Source of the DNA: Chloroflexota bacterium
Lineage (GTDB): Bacteria; Chloroflexota; UBA11872; UBA12225; JAJDUF01
Length of the DNA stretch: 64,000 nt
NCBI GenBank assembly: GCA_022826725.1
Contig: JAJDUF010000013.1
Span: 124,001 to 188,000, forward strand
Reading direction: 5' to 3'
Shown piece after piece: positions 33,444 to 42,763 of this stretch. The position numbers and the translations under genes were made by a program. Each line of letters opens with the position of its first letter. Position 1 is the stretch's first letter. The notes below the pieces were generated by a model. The model saw nothing but the letters and a program-made list of their open reading frames with translations. It made no database searches and had not been told where the DNA came from.

Positions 33444-35687
33444 ATGCCTTTCCCTGACCCCTTGCATAGTGTGGCCACCCAACAGTGGGAGCAGGTCAAA
33501 GAGTCGGGAGAAGAGGCGCTGCTCACCGCCGCGGCCGACGTGCGCGCCAACGGCTCCTTCGGCGAGCGGTGGCTCGTCGTTACCGATCAGCGCGTGGTGG
33601 TCCTGCCGGGTACCGGAGCGGGTGAAGATGGCTATCTGGCTATCCCCCTCGCCGACATCACGGAAGCTACCACGGAGACTCTGGTCGGCGGCGGTCGCCT
33701 GGAAGTCCAGCAACAGGGCCTACCGCGCAGTGTGCTCGAATACACCAGCTCGCAGGCGCCGAAGTTTGCCGAGGTCGCTCGCGGCATCCAGCAGCTCGCC
33801 AAAGGCCAGCCCCTCGCCATCACCGATGAGCTGCCCAAGCTGCGCTGCGACAAGTGCGGGCGCCTGTTGCCGGAGAAGAACGGGCTATGTCCGAAATGTG
33901 TCCACAGGGGTGCGATGGCGCTACGCCTGGCGGGCTACCTGCGCCCGCACTGGCAGCAGACGGTGCTCTTGGCCACGCTGGCTTTGACCAAGACGGGCGT
34001 GCAGTTGCTACCGCCGGTCATCCAGAAGACGATCATTGACGGCGTGCTGACGCCGCCGGTAGAGGGCGCCAATACCGGCGGACACTACGGCGATTTCGGC
34101 TTCCTGGTCCTGATGGTCCTCGCCTTGGTTGGCGCCGGCCTTGCCACCAGCGGCGCCGATGTCGCGGCTGGCTGGTTCGCCGCCTCCTTGAGTACGCGCA
34201 TTACCGCCGCCGTGCGGAGTGAGCTGTACCGCAGCCTGGAACGGCTGTCACTGCTCTTCCACAGCAAGCGCGAAAAGGGCGTCCTCATGTCCGTGGTGAC
34301 ACGCGACACCGATAACCTGAACTACTTCCTGATGGACGGGGTACCATACCTCCTCTCGAACGGGCTGATGCTCATCGGCATCACGCTCATCATGCTGCTC
34401 TACAGTTGGCAGCTGACGCTGATTATCTTGATCCCGGCGCCGTTCGTAATCATTGGCGGTGCCACCCTCTGGGGGCGACTGCGCCCCTTGTGGGCCAAGG
34501 TTTCACAGAGCTGGGCGCTCTTTTCCGCCCATCTCAGCGAGTCGCTCGCCGGTATCCGGGTGGCGAAAGCCTTCTCTCAGGAGAACGCCGAGATTCGGCG
34601 CTTCAGCCGCAAGAACGCCGACCTGGCCGACATCACCATTCGTGAGGGACGCCTCTGGTTCACCGCTTTCGCCGGCCTCAACTTCATCACCAGCTCCGGT
34701 GCGTTCCTGGCCTGGCTAGCCGGCGGTCGCGCCGTCATGGTCGGCGACCTCACGCTGGGGACGCTGGTAGCCTTTATCGGCTACCTCTGGCTGCTCTACG
34801 GGCCGCTCCAGTGGTTCAACCAGATTTACAACTGGATGTCGCGGGCATTGGCCGGGGCCGAGCGCGTCTTCGAGATCGTGGACCAGGAGCCGGAGCCGTA
34901 TCGGGAACCGAACGCCATCGCCCTGCCGCGGATCGAGGGCGCGGTCGAGTTCCGCGACGTGACCTTCGGGTACGATCCCAGCAAGCCGGTGCTCAAGGAC
35001 ATCGCCGTCAGCATACAACCGGGTGAGATGATCGGCTTGGTGGGCAAGTCGGGCGCCGGGAAATCCACCTTTGCCAACCTCATCTGCCGGTTCTACGAAG
35101 CCGACCACGGTGAGATTCTGATTGACGGCCATGACGTTCGCGCCCTCCAGCTGGAGTCGCTGCGGAGTCAGATCGGCATGGTGCTCCAGGACCAGTTCCT
35201 GTTCAACGGCACCATCGCCGACAACATCGGCTATGCCAAGCCGGAGGCCAGCCGTGCCGAGCTGATCGCGGCGGCTCGCGCCGCCAACGCCCACGAGTTC
35301 ATCGTGGCCAAGCCCGACGGCTACGATACGCGGGTGGGTGAGAACGGCGGCAACCTCTCCGGCGGCGAAAAGCAGCGCATTGCGATTGCGCGCGCCATCC
35401 TGCGCGATCCGCGCATTCTCATCCTGGACGAGGCCACCTCCAGCGTAGACACCGAAACCGAGCACCAAATCCAGCAGGCGCTGGCGCGGCTGGTGCAGGG
35501 GCGCACGACCTTTGCCATCGCCCACCGCCTCTCCACGCTGCGGAATGCCAACCGTCTCATCGTCCTCGACGACGGAAAGCTCGCCGAGGTCGGCACCCAC
35601 GACGAGCTACTAGCCAGCGGCGGCATCTACGCCCGCCTGGTGAAGATGCAGCAGGAGGTATCGAAAATCCAGACGATTGCCGGCTAG
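33444..35687 (+). CDS. ABC exporter with N-terminal PH-like and zinc-ribbon region
   Basis: A 747-residue half-transporter fusing membrane and ATPase domains. Residues 1-125 look like a PH-like / YvbH-type beta domain (WLVVTDQRVVVLPG). About residues 133-155 form a four-Cys zinc ribbon (CDKCGRLLPEKNGLCPKC). A type-1 exporter membrane domain with six hydrophobic segments follows. The ATPase has Walker A GKSGAGKS, signature LSGGEKQR, and Walker B ILILDEATS with the H-loop IAHRLS. A DUF1854 protein follows; I recall this pair being annotated near cyanophycin genes. No cyanophycin synthetase is visible here. ATG 33444 is chosen for its AGGAGG; the frame is open upstream through a terminator and is not coding there. 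Confidence 0.9.
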   Translation: MPFPDPLHSVATQQWEQVKESGEEALLTAAADVRANGSFGERWLVVTDQRVVVLPGTGAGEDGYLAIPLADITEATTETLVGGGRLEVQQQGLPRSVLEYTSSQAPKFAEVARGIQQLAKGQPLAITDELPKLRCDKCGRLLPEKNGLCPKCVHRGAMALRLAGYLRPHWQQTVLLATLALTKTGVQLLPPVIQKTIIDGVLTPPVEGANTGGHYGDFGFLVLMVLALVGAGLATSGADVAAGWFAASLSTRITAAVRSELYRSLERLSLLFHSKREKGVLMSVVTRDTDNLNYFLMDGVPYLLSNGLMLIGITLIMLLYSWQLTLIILIPAPFVIIGGATLWGRLRPLWAKVSQSWALFSAHLSESLAGIRVAKAFSQENAEIRRFSRKNADLADITIREGRLWFTAFAGLNFITSSGAFLAWLAGGRAVMVGDLTLGTLVAFIGYLWLLYGPLQWFNQIYNWMSRALAGAERVFEIVDQEPEPYREPNAIALPRIEGAVEFRDVTFGYDPSKPVLKDIAVSIQPGEMIGLVGKSGAGKSTFANLICRFYEADHGEILIDGHDVRALQLESLRSQIGMVLQDQFLFNGTIADNIGYAKPEASRAELIAAARAANAHEFIVAKPDGYDTRVGENGGNLSGGEKQRIAIARAILRDPRILILDEATSSVDTETEHQIQQALARLVQGRTTFAIAHRLSTLRNANRLIVLDDGKLAEVGTHDELLASGGIYARLVKMQQEVSKIQTIAG

Positions 35688-35694
35688 GCACTAT

Positions 35695-35738
35695 TGCCCC
35701 TCTCCAAACGATGTGGAGCGGGGCCGGGGGGTGAGGAG
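35695..35738 (+). repeat. Palindromic intergenic repeat, family B
   Basis: GCCCCTCTCC, a short loop, then GTGGAGCGGGGCCGGGGGG and TGAGG. It sits between the exporter stop and the DUF1854 start. Confidence 0.85.
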
Positions 35739-35757
35739 CAACAAGGAAACAAGCACC

Positions 35758-36330
35758 ATGAGCAACACCACAGTTCCGGAGCAAGATCATATGGACGCAG
35801 CCGCCCCGGAGCCGTCGGCGTCGGGCACGTTGGCAGAGGCTGGGGCCGCCAGCGTCGTTGACCCCACACGGGTACAGCTGTTCCGGGGACCACACGGCGT
35901 CCTGCGGGCCACGATTGACGGCGACCGCTCGGTGCTGCGAGCAAAGGTCGTCTGCGCCTTCCCCTTGAGCGACCAACACCGGTATCTGTCCATCCTCGAC
36001 GGCAAGGGCAAGGAAGCCTGCCTGATCGAGTCCGTGGACCGGCTGGACGCCGCGTCACAGCGGCTGGTCGCCGAGGAGTTGGCGCGGTACTACCGAGTCA
36101 GCGCTATCAGCCGCATTCACCGCGTGCGCCAGGAGTACCGCACGTTTTACTGGGACGTGCGGACGGAACGCGGGGGACGCGACTTCGTCGTCAAGTGGGG
36201 TCCCGATACGGTGCTCTGGCTCACGCCCAAGACGGTCCAGCTCGAGGACGTGGACGGGAACCGCTTCATCATCCCTGACATTGACGAACTCGACCCGCAC
36301 AGCCGCAAGTTCGTCGCGCTGATCGAGTAG
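35758..36330 (+). CDS. DUF1854 protein, partner of the ABC exporter
   Basis: A 190-residue soluble protein. The first 35 residues are acidic and low in complexity. From about residue 40 the DUF1854 domain shows RATIDGDRS, CAFPLSDQHRYLSILDGKGKE, the I-x-R-I-H-R segment, DVRTERGGRDFVVK and DVDGNRFIIPDIDELD. It has no membrane segment. DUF1854 genes commonly follow this kind of ABC exporter, so a regulatory or accessory role is likely. Its biochemical function is unknown. AAGGAA at 35743-35748 may serve as ribosome-binding site. Confidence 0.8.
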   Translation: MSNTTVPEQDHMDAAAPEPSASGTLAEAGAASVVDPTRVQLFRGPHGVLRATIDGDRSVLRAKVVCAFPLSDQHRYLSILDGKGKEACLIESVDRLDAASQRLVAEELARYYRVSAISRIHRVRQEYRTFYWDVRTERGGRDFVVKWGPDTVLWLTPKTVQLEDVDGNRFIIPDIDELDPHSRKFVALIE

Positions 36331-36439
36331 GGTTAGGGTCCGCGCTGATGCTGTAGGGGCGTCCCTTGTGGGCGCCCTATGGCATCCTGGTTGAACGTTT
36401 GCTAATATTACCCTCTACACGCGGCGGAGGTGTCCAATC

Positions 36440-37078
36440 ATGCCTGACACACGGGAAATCGTCATCCAAGCCCAAAAAGATGTTATAAAGGCACATGGTC
36501 TGTGCGATTGGTTTGAGGAATACCCTTGGCTGACCGGCTTTATCGGCGATATACATGCTCCGGTATGGTTTCTTGCGGAAAATCCGAGTCTGAAGCAAAT
36601 TCTTAAACAAGCCGGGAAGTTCGATCTCAATGAAAACCTGCAATGGAATGCAAGCCCAGGAGACTGTTTACTGAGAGAGGCTATCACGGAAGCCAATCTA
36701 AAAACGGGAGACCCCAAGAAGAGCGAAGGATGGAAGTGCTACATTTCTAATGTTGATAAAGAGCCAGAAATCGCAGGAAAACGAAGTAGGAAGGCGAAGT
36801 TTCTGAAATGTAGAGCAGAAATGTGGCTTTCAGTCTTGCAAAAGCAGGTTGATTTGGGTTCTCCCAGTATCATCGTCACTCTCGGGGGACATGCCGATTA
36901 CATTCTCCGGCATATGAGGAGACTAGGACTGCGTGCTCCTAAATCAATAGAAATTTATCACTACACTTTTATTATGGATAGGCCGGAGAGTGGTGGAAAG
37001 AGGCGTCCCCGAGGACATCCTGAGAGGATAAAAGAATTCAAGGATAGCATTGCAGACATCGCCAAAAGGTACGTTTGA
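36440..37078 (+). CDS. Uracil-DNA-glycosylase-like protein, probably acquired
   Basis: A 212-residue protein with a UDG-superfamily-like layout. VWFLAENPS near residue 42 corresponds to the motif-1 strand and loop. SIIVTLGGHADYILRHM near residue 143 corresponds to the central strand, and YHYTFIMDRP followed by RGHPERI to the His motif region. Motif residues diverge from canonical UDGs, so glycosylase activity is uncertain. The gene is visibly AT-richer than its neighbours (for instance GATGTTATAAAGG and ATAGAAATTTATC), with Lys/Asn/Ile-rich protein composition, indicating recent transfer. The GGCGGAGG at 36421-36428 is a plausible Shine-Dalgarno. Confidence 0.6.
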   Translation: MPDTREIVIQAQKDVIKAHGLCDWFEEYPWLTGFIGDIHAPVWFLAENPSLKQILKQAGKFDLNENLQWNASPGDCLLREAITEANLKTGDPKKSEGWKCYISNVDKEPEIAGKRSRKAKFLKCRAEMWLSVLQKQVDLGSPSIIVTLGGHADYILRHMRRLGLRAPKSIEIYHYTFIMDRPESGGKRRPRGHPERIKEFKDSIADIAKRYV

Positions 37079-37117
37079 AGAGTCACTTAGTGGCTCTGGC
37101 CTACGCTTAACCTTCTT

Positions 37118-37142
37118 GGATTCCCGCTTTCGCGGGAATGAC
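37118..37142 (+). repeat. REP-like palindrome, family A
   Basis: GATTCCCGC-TTTC-GCGGGAATGAC. An identical core occurs at 50123-50146. It lies between two convergent genes, where it may protect mRNA 3' ends. Confidence 0.85.
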
Positions 37143-37178
37143 GACTCCTCAGTTGCCCTGAACCTTCGCCGCATGGAC

Positions 37179-37215
37179 TCCCCTTCCCTGGAGGGAAGGG
37201 GCCGGGGGTTAGGTC
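37179..37215 (+). repeat. Palindromic intergenic repeat, family B variant
   Basis: CCCCTTCCC-TGGA-GGGAAGGGG followed by CCGGGGGTTAGG. It ends just before the stop of the converging isomerase gene. Confidence 0.75.
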
Positions 37216-37218
37216 CAA

Positions 37219-38322
37219 TCACGCCCCCTCCAACTCCGCTTTGAGCCACTCCAGCGTCGGCACCGGCGTGGGATCAACGCCGTTGAGCAGCGCCAGGTAG
37301 TACGAGGTCCAATCGCCGACGTGGACGGCGGTGAGCACCTCGGCGAGCCGATTGGGTCCGGCGACCGTGACGACCTCGCACGGGACCGCCCGCTCGGCGA
37401 GGACCCGGCGCGTGATGGCCGCACGACGGCGGATGGCTGGCGGATAGCGGTCCGATTCCAGCGATACCACCGTGAGCGGTGCGGTGTCGGCGGCCGGCAG
37501 CCGGTAGCCCTCGACCGCGTTGTGGTTAAGCTCCGGCAGTTCCTCGTGGAACGCCCATTGCTTGGCGTTCTCGTTGCACTGGGCCTTCCAGCGGCGCGCC
37601 ACCTCCGCGAGCCACCCCGCTCCGTACACAATCGGCACGCGCCGCCGCAACCGCCGAGCCAGTTGCTTGGCGCGGTTCGTGACTGCCGGCCGCTGCGGAG
37701 CGTACCCGGCGCCGCACGCACGCACGGCGTCGAGCGCCGCCGGTAAGTCCTCCTCGGCGTCAGGTACCCATCCGACCGCGTGCAGGACGGCCAGCACCGC
37801 CGTAAACGAATACCCCAGTGCCGCCCGCGGCTGCGCCTGCCGCGTCGGGTCCGCACCACCTTGACCGTCGGCCGGCAAGGGGCAGGTGTACTCGATGAGC
37901 GGGATACCCGCCCGTTGCGCCCGGTCGGCCAGCTGCCCCCCGGTGGTAATCGCGATCAGCTTGGCCCCCTGCCGCTCGGCCGCAGCAGACGCCGACAGCG
38001 TTTCGGCCGTATTGCCGGAGTGCGAGCAGGCGATGACCAGCGTCTGCGGACCGACGTAGGCGGGCGGCTCATAGCCACGCACGACCTGGAGCGGCGCCGG
38101 GAGCCGGTCGAGATAGAGGCCGCGCACCAAGTCGGCGCCAATCGCCGAGCCGCCCATGCCCAACACGACGACCTGGGCCGGCTGCCGATAGGCTGCGGGT
38201 ATGTGCAGCGCCGCCTGTGCCGTGTCCCAGGCGGTGGCACAATGGTCCGGCAGCGCCGCAATGAGGCGGCCCATCCGCTGGGGGTCCGCGGTCACGTAGG
38301 TCCTCGGATCGTCGAGATTCAC
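37219..38322 (-). CDS. Bifunctional phosphoglucose/phosphomannose isomerase-type SIS protein
   Basis: The family interconverts glucose-6-P, mannose-6-P and fructose-6-P. The 367-residue protein has two SIS domains. SIS1 contains VVVLGMGGSAIGADLVRG and the phosphate loop SHSGNTAET. SIS2 contains the family-specific RWKAQCNENAK and EELPELNHNAVEG, with catalytic Glu and His. The C-terminal D-W-T-S-Y-Y-L-A-L-L-N-G-x-D-P-T-P segment is typical. It is divergent from rnc across about 110 bases. A link to glycan or nucleotide-sugar supply is reasonable but not shown by context. Confidence 0.88.
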   Translation of the reverse strand: MNLDDPRTYVTADPQRMGRLIAALPDHCATAWDTAQAALHIPAAYRQPAQVVVLGMGGSAIGADLVRGLYLDRLPAPLQVVRGYEPPAYVGPQTLVIACSHSGNTAETLSASAAAERQGAKLIAITTGGQLADRAQRAGIPLIEYTCPLPADGQGGADPTRQAQPRAALGYSFTAVLAVLHAVGWVPDAEEDLPAALDAVRACGAGYAPQRPAVTNRAKQLARRLRRRVPIVYGAGWLAEVARRWKAQCNENAKQWAFHEELPELNHNAVEGYRLPAADTAPLTVVSLESDRYPPAIRRRAAITRRVLAERAVPCEVVTVAGPNRLAEVLTAVHVGDWTSYYLALLNGVDPTPVPTLEWLKAELEGA

Positions 38323-38417
38323 TCGTGCTCGCTCCCTCTCCCGAATTTCCTGCGGGGGCGCTGGATACTACCATGCTGTCGGAACGACGCCGGATAGAGC
38401 CGGCGCGCACGCTTCGT

Positions 38418-38423
38418 TATAAT
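38418..38423 (+). promoter_or_regulatory. Perfect -10 hexamer before rnc
   Basis: TATAAT at 38418-38423 lies 10 bases before the rnc start codon. If used, the transcript would begin within a few bases of the ATG and be leaderless or nearly so. No clear -35 element was found. Confidence 0.4.
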
Positions 38424-38433
38424 CGGGCGATTG

Positions 38434-39159
38434 ATGAGTGAAGACATCGCGCGGCTCGCTTGCGCCTTAGCCGTGCCCCGGTTGGACCGCGACCTCTTGC
38501 TGGTGGCCCTGACCCATCGTTCGATCCTGAACGAGGACCCGACCGTCACCGCAACGAACGAGCGACTGGAGTTCCTGGGTGATGCGGTCATCGAGTTGGC
38601 AGTGAGCGACCACTTGTACCGCACGTACCCGGAGCGCGCCGAGGGCCAGATGACAACGCTGCGCGCGGCCGTGGTGCGTGCGGCCGCGTTGGCCGGCGTA
38701 GCCCACAGTCTGCACCTTGGAGACTATCTTCGGATCAGCAAAGGTGAAGCTGCCGCCGGAGGTCGCTCCCGGCCGAGCCTGTTAGCCGCTGCGCTGGAGG
38801 CGATTGTCGGCGCCGTGTACCTGGACCTCGGCTGGGATACGGCGCGGTCACTCGTGGACCGCCTGCTCGTCCCGGAGCTGAGGCGGGTACTTGCGTCCGA
38901 TACCGAAACGCCCGGCAAAGACTCGAAATCGCGCTTGCAGGAGCTTGCCCAGGCGGCGCGCGGGCTGCTACCAACCTATCAGGTAGTGAATGCCCTTGGT
39001 CCGGATCACGCCAAAGAGTTCGAGGTCGAGGTCCGCATTGGCGCCGAGGTGTCCATGCGTGGCATCGGACCGAGCAAGCAGCGTGCCGAGCAAGCGGCAG
39101 CCCGGCACACCCTCGAAAAATGGCAGCCGCTGGCGGACCAGACCCACCGCGATGAGTAG
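38434..39159 (+). CDS. rnc: Ribonuclease III
   Basis: The enzyme cleaves double-stranded RNA in rRNA and mRNA processing. The 241-residue protein has the catalytic signature [11 protein letters not shown] near residue 43. The second acidic cluster [16 protein letters not shown] is near residue 110. A double-stranded-RNA-binding domain ends with the lysine-poor [22 protein letters not shown] 38434 is preceded by an in-frame TTG at 38431, but ATG is preferred. No clear Shine-Dalgarno is present. The stop overlaps the smc start by 8 bases (ATGAGTAG), indicating translational coupling. Confidence 0.93.
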   Translation: MSEDIARLACALAVPRLDRDLLLVALTHRSILNEDPTVTATNERLEFLGDAVIELAVSDHLYRTYPERAEGQMTTLRAAVVRAAALAGVAHSLHLGDYLRISKGEAAAGGRSRPSLLAAALEAIVGAVYLDLGWDTARSLVDRLLVPELRRVLASDTETPGKDSKSRLQELAQAARGLLPTYQVVNALGPDHAKEFEVEVRIGAEVSMRGIGPSKQRAEQAAARHTLEKWQPLADQTHRDE

Positions 39160-42100
39160 CGTGCGACTACAATCCCTCGCCATCCAAGGCTTCAAGAGCT
39201 TTGCCACGCGCACGCTCTTGGAGTTCGCGCCCGGTGTGACGGCCATTGTCGGCCCCAACGGATCCGGCAAGAGCAACGTGGCCGACGCCATTCGCTGGGT
39301 ACTGGGCAGCCAAAGCCCCCGCGCCCTGCGTATCGCCAGCGCCGAGGACGTGGTGTTCGCCAGCGGCAACGGCCGCGCTCCCGCTGGACTGGCCGACGTG
39401 CAGCTCACGCTCAACAACGAGGATACCTGGCTGCCGGTCGCCTTCCGCGAGGTCGTCGTCGGCCGCCGCGCCTTCCGCTCCGGCGAGAGCGAATACATCC
39501 TGAACAAAAGCCGCGTGCGGCTCCGCGACCTCCTTGAGTTGCTGGCGCATGGCGGCCTCGGTCCGGACGGCCACGCCTTGGTGGCGCAAGGCGTGGCCGA
39601 TCAGGCGCTCCGGCTGAAACCGGCCCAGCGCCGCGAGCTGTTCGAGGGCGCCTCCGGCGTTCGCCAATACCGCCTGCAACGTACCGAAGCCGAGCACAAG
39701 ATTGCCGAGGCCCGACGCAACGCGGCTCGCGTCGCCGACCTCGTCGCCGAGCTAAAGCCACGGGTCGCGGCGTTGCGCCGCCAAGCGCGACGGACCGAGC
39801 AGGAAGCACGCCTGCGCGAGCAGTGGCAGGCCACGCTCGGCGAGTGGCTCACCCACGAGCTGTGGGAGGTCAACCGGTTGCTTACCGACCTTACGGCGGC
39901 TGTCACCGCAGCGCGGGAGGCGCAGGCGGCCGCCGACGAGGCGGCAGCGCAAGCAACGCAACGCCTGGCAGCCGCGCGCGATACGGCGCTGGCGTTACGG
40001 GATGCCGGGCAGCGGGCTGCCCACACCGACCGGGCACGGCACGCGCAGCAGGCGGTCATCCGGCACGAGCGCGACCTGGCCGCCGCCGCGGCGCGGCAGG
40101 AAGCGGCGCAACGCGAGGCGGCTACCCGGCAGCAAGCCGCCGCGGCAGTTGCGGCCCGCGCGGCCAGCGCCGAGCAAGCGCTCCCCGGCCTGCAATCCAC
40201 CGCGGCGGCAGCGCAGGAGCAAGCCGAGCGGCAGCAGGCGCAATTGGCCACGCTCACTACCCAAACCGCGGCGGCCGAAACGGCCGAACGGGATGCCGCG
40301 CTGGCGGTGGAGCGCGCGCAGGCCGCCGCCGCCGCCGCGCGCCAGCGCGGCGCGCAAGCGGCAGAAGGACTCCGCGGCGTTACGCGCCGCCGCGCCGGGA
40401 TCGCCAAAGATGAGCACGACGCTCAGACCGAGTTGGCGCGCATTGCCGACGCGCTGACCACGCACGGCCAGCAGCGCCAGCACGCCCAACAGGCCCGCGA
40501 CGAGGCGGCAGCGGCACTGCACGCCTGTCGCAGTCGCCTCGCCGAGACAACCGGCCAGCGGCGAGCGGCACAGGAGGCCGTGACACAGGCGGAGCGCGAG
40601 CTACAGCACGCCGACCGCGCGCTGGCGACCGCGCGCACGCGCCTCAACGTCCTGACCGCCGTCGCTGCCGAGGGCGCCGCCGCACCCGCCGAGACCGGCG
40701 GTGGCCCCGACGCACCGGCGCTCGTCGAGCGGCTGCGCGTTCCGGCGGCCCTGGAGGTTGCCGTCGCAGCAACGCTGGGCGCCGCCCTGCGCTGGCGGCT
40801 GGTGGAGGACCTGGCGACCGCCGGCCGGCTGGCAACCGACCTCGCCACGCGCGGCGGGCCGCGCACCACCTTTGTCTCCAAGCGCCAACTGGCCCCGCAG
40901 CAACGGGCGGCTGCCGAGCGCCCATCACTGACCGGGGGGCGCTGGCTGGACGAGTTGGTCCGATGCGAGCCGGAGGCGGCACCGGCCCTCGCTGGCGTGC
41001 TGGGCCGGACCTACCTGGTGCAGAGCCTGGATCGGGCGCTCGACTTGGTGCAGCAGGTCCCCCCCGAGGCCGGCATCCGGTTTGTCACCGAGCGTGGCGA
41101 GCTTGTGGAGACGCCGGGGACTATTACGGCCGGCAGTGCAGCGCCCGCTGAAGCGGCGGTGCTCACCCGCGAACGGCAGCACCGCGAATGTAACGCTGCG
41201 GTAGCGCGCTTGACGGACGAGCACCGAGCACAGTTGGCGGTCGTGGCGGAGCGCCGCGCCGAGTTGGCAGCCATCGCGGAGTCAGAGCGGACCCAGCGGC
41301 TGGACCTACGCCAGGCACAACGACAGCAAGACCGGGCCGACGCGCAGCTCCGAAAGGCAGAGCAAGCCCAAGAGCGTCTCCGGCGCGACCGCCAGTGGTG
41401 GCGCAGTTTGGCAGAGCGGACCGAGCACAGCCGAGCGGAATGCGAGACGGACGAGGTCGAGTACACGGCAGCCAAGCAAGCGGCCGAGCACGCCCTCGCC
41501 GCCGCACAGGAGCAGACGGCTACCTACGCCGCGCGAGACCGGCAGGCCAAGGAGTCGCTGCGCCAGCTACAGGCCACCAAAGCCACCGTGCAGACGGCGG
41601 CGGCCGTGGCCCGGCAGGCCGCGCAGACGGCGGCGGCGCAGGTGGCGGCCGCCACCCGCAGCGCGTCCCGCGCCGCGCAAGAAGCTACCGCCGAACGCGA
41701 GCGCGCCGAACGCGCCGCCGCCGCCGCGCAAGCGCAGCCGGTTGACCGGCACCGCGCGGCGCTCGCCGCGGCCGAGACGGAGCTGGCAGCCGCCGAGCAG
41801 TCGTTGCGCGAGCATCAACGTGCCGTCAGCACCGCCGAACGCGCACTCCAAGAAACGTCGGATGCTCTCTCGGCGGCCCGCGCCCGCGCCACCACGCTCG
41901 CCAGCCGCGGTGAGGCGGCGGAGACGCGCTTGCAGGCCCTAGCGGAGCGGCAGGCGGCGCTCCGGGAGCAAGCCACACGCGATCTGGGCGCCGTGCCGAC
42001 GGAGTTGGCGCCGACCCGCTCATCACCGGCGCAGCTACGCGAGCAAGCCGACCGGCTGCGGCGGCGCTTGCACAACCTCGGCCCGATCAATCAGCTGGCG

Positions 42101-42703
42101 GTCGAGGAACATGCGACGCTGGCCGCCCGCTTGGAGCATCTGACGACCCAGTTGACCGACATCGAGGCGACGGCCCGGCGGCTCGAACAGCTACGCGCCG
42201 AAGTGGACCAGCGGCTGGCAAGCGAGTTCAACCGCAACATCGCAGTCGTCGGCGAGCACTTCCGCGACTACTGCGGGCGGCTGTTGGGCGGCGAGGGCCG
42301 CCTGGTCGTGGACGATACCTCCCCGGACGGGGGCATCGAGCTTGACGTGCGGCTCCCCGGCCGGCGCCGCCAGCCACTCGCGGCCCTCTCCGGGGGCGAG
42401 CGCGCCCTGGCCTCGGCCGCCTTGCTCTTTGCCTTGCTGCGCGCCCGCCCGACGCTCTTCTGCGTCCTCGACGAGGTTGACGCTGCCCTCGACGAAACCA
42501 ATGTCGTGCGGTTCTGCGAGGCCTTGGAAGAATTGGCCCAAGAGACTCAGTTTCTGGTCATCACCCACAATCGCGTGACCATGGAGCGTGCCGACGCGCT
42601 CTATGGCGTCTCGGCCACCGACGACGGGGTATCACAAGTCATCTCGCTGCGCTCGATCCGTGGTGCGCGGTCAGCCGCAGCGGTGGCGGCAGCCACGAGC
42701 TGA
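39152..42703 (+). CDS. smc: Chromosome segregation ATPase SMC
   Basis: SMC forms the bacterial condensin that organises chromosomes. The 1183-residue protein is of normal length. It has Walker [10 protein letters not shown] near residue 32, two long coiled coils, a hinge at about residues 510-660, the signature LSGGERALA and Walker [15 protein letters not shown]. The coiled coils are exceptionally rich in Ala, Gln, Arg and Glu, with few large aliphatic residues. The start overlaps the end of rnc by 8 bases. ftsY, which often follows rnc-smc, is replaced here by a PASTA kinase gene. No scpA or scpB is present in this window. Confidence 0.95.
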   Translation: MSSVRLQSLAIQGFKSFATRTLLEFAPGVTAIVGPNGSGKSNVADAIRWVLGSQSPRALRIASAEDVVFASGNGRAPAGLADVQLTLNNEDTWLPVAFREVVVGRRAFRSGESEYILNKSRVRLRDLLELLAHGGLGPDGHALVAQGVADQALRLKPAQRRELFEGASGVRQYRLQRTEAEHKIAEARRNAARVADLVAELKPRVAALRRQARRTEQEARLREQWQATLGEWLTHELWEVNRLLTDLTAAVTAAREAQAAADEAAAQATQRLAAARDTALALRDAGQRAAHTDRARHAQQAVIRHERDLAAAAARQEAAQREAATRQQAAAAVAARAASAEQALPGLQSTAAAAQEQAERQQAQLATLTTQTAAAETAERDAALAVERAQAAAAAARQRGAQAAEGLRGVTRRRAGIAKDEHDAQTELARIADALTTHGQQRQHAQQARDEAAAALHACRSRLAETTGQRRAAQEAVTQAERELQHADRALATARTRLNVLTAVAAEGAAAPAETGGGPDAPALVERLRVPAALEVAVAATLGAALRWRLVEDLATAGRLATDLATRGGPRTTFVSKRQLAPQQRAAAERPSLTGGRWLDELVRCEPEAAPALAGVLGRTYLVQSLDRALDLVQQVPPEAGIRFVTERGELVETPGTITAGSAAPAEAAVLTRERQHRECNAAVARLTDEHRAQLAVVAERRAELAAIAESERTQRLDLRQAQRQQDRADAQLRKAEQAQERLRRDRQWWRSLAERTEHSRAECETDEVEYTAAKQAAEHALAAAQEQTATYAARDRQAKESLRQLQATKATVQTAAAVARQAAQTAAAQVAAATRSASRAAQEATAERERAERAAAAAQAQPVDRHRAALAAAETELAAAEQSLREHQRAVSTAERALQETSDALSAARARATTLASRGEAAETRLQALAERQAALREQATRDLGAVPTELAPTRSSPAQLREQADRLRRRLHNLGPINQLAVEEHATLAARLEHLTTQLTDIEATARRLEQLRAEVDQRLASEFNRNIAVVGEHFRDYCGRLLGGEGRLVVDDTSPDGGIELDVRLPGRRRQPLAALSGGERALASAALLFALLRARPTLFCVLDEVDAALDETNVVRFCEALEELAQETQFLVITHNRVTMERADALYGVSATDDGVSQVISLRSIRGARSAAAVAAATS

Positions 42704-42763
42704 TGGCCGCTCAGGTGAGGTGCTGGAGCAGGCGCCGGCCGTTAACCTAGCAGGCGTATTGGC

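Noticed and set aside
34716..35600. Long antisense open frames opposite the ABC exporter, and similar ones opposite smc and serS
   Set aside because: They are mirror frames of GC-rich coding sequence with composition unlike real proteins and no motifs.
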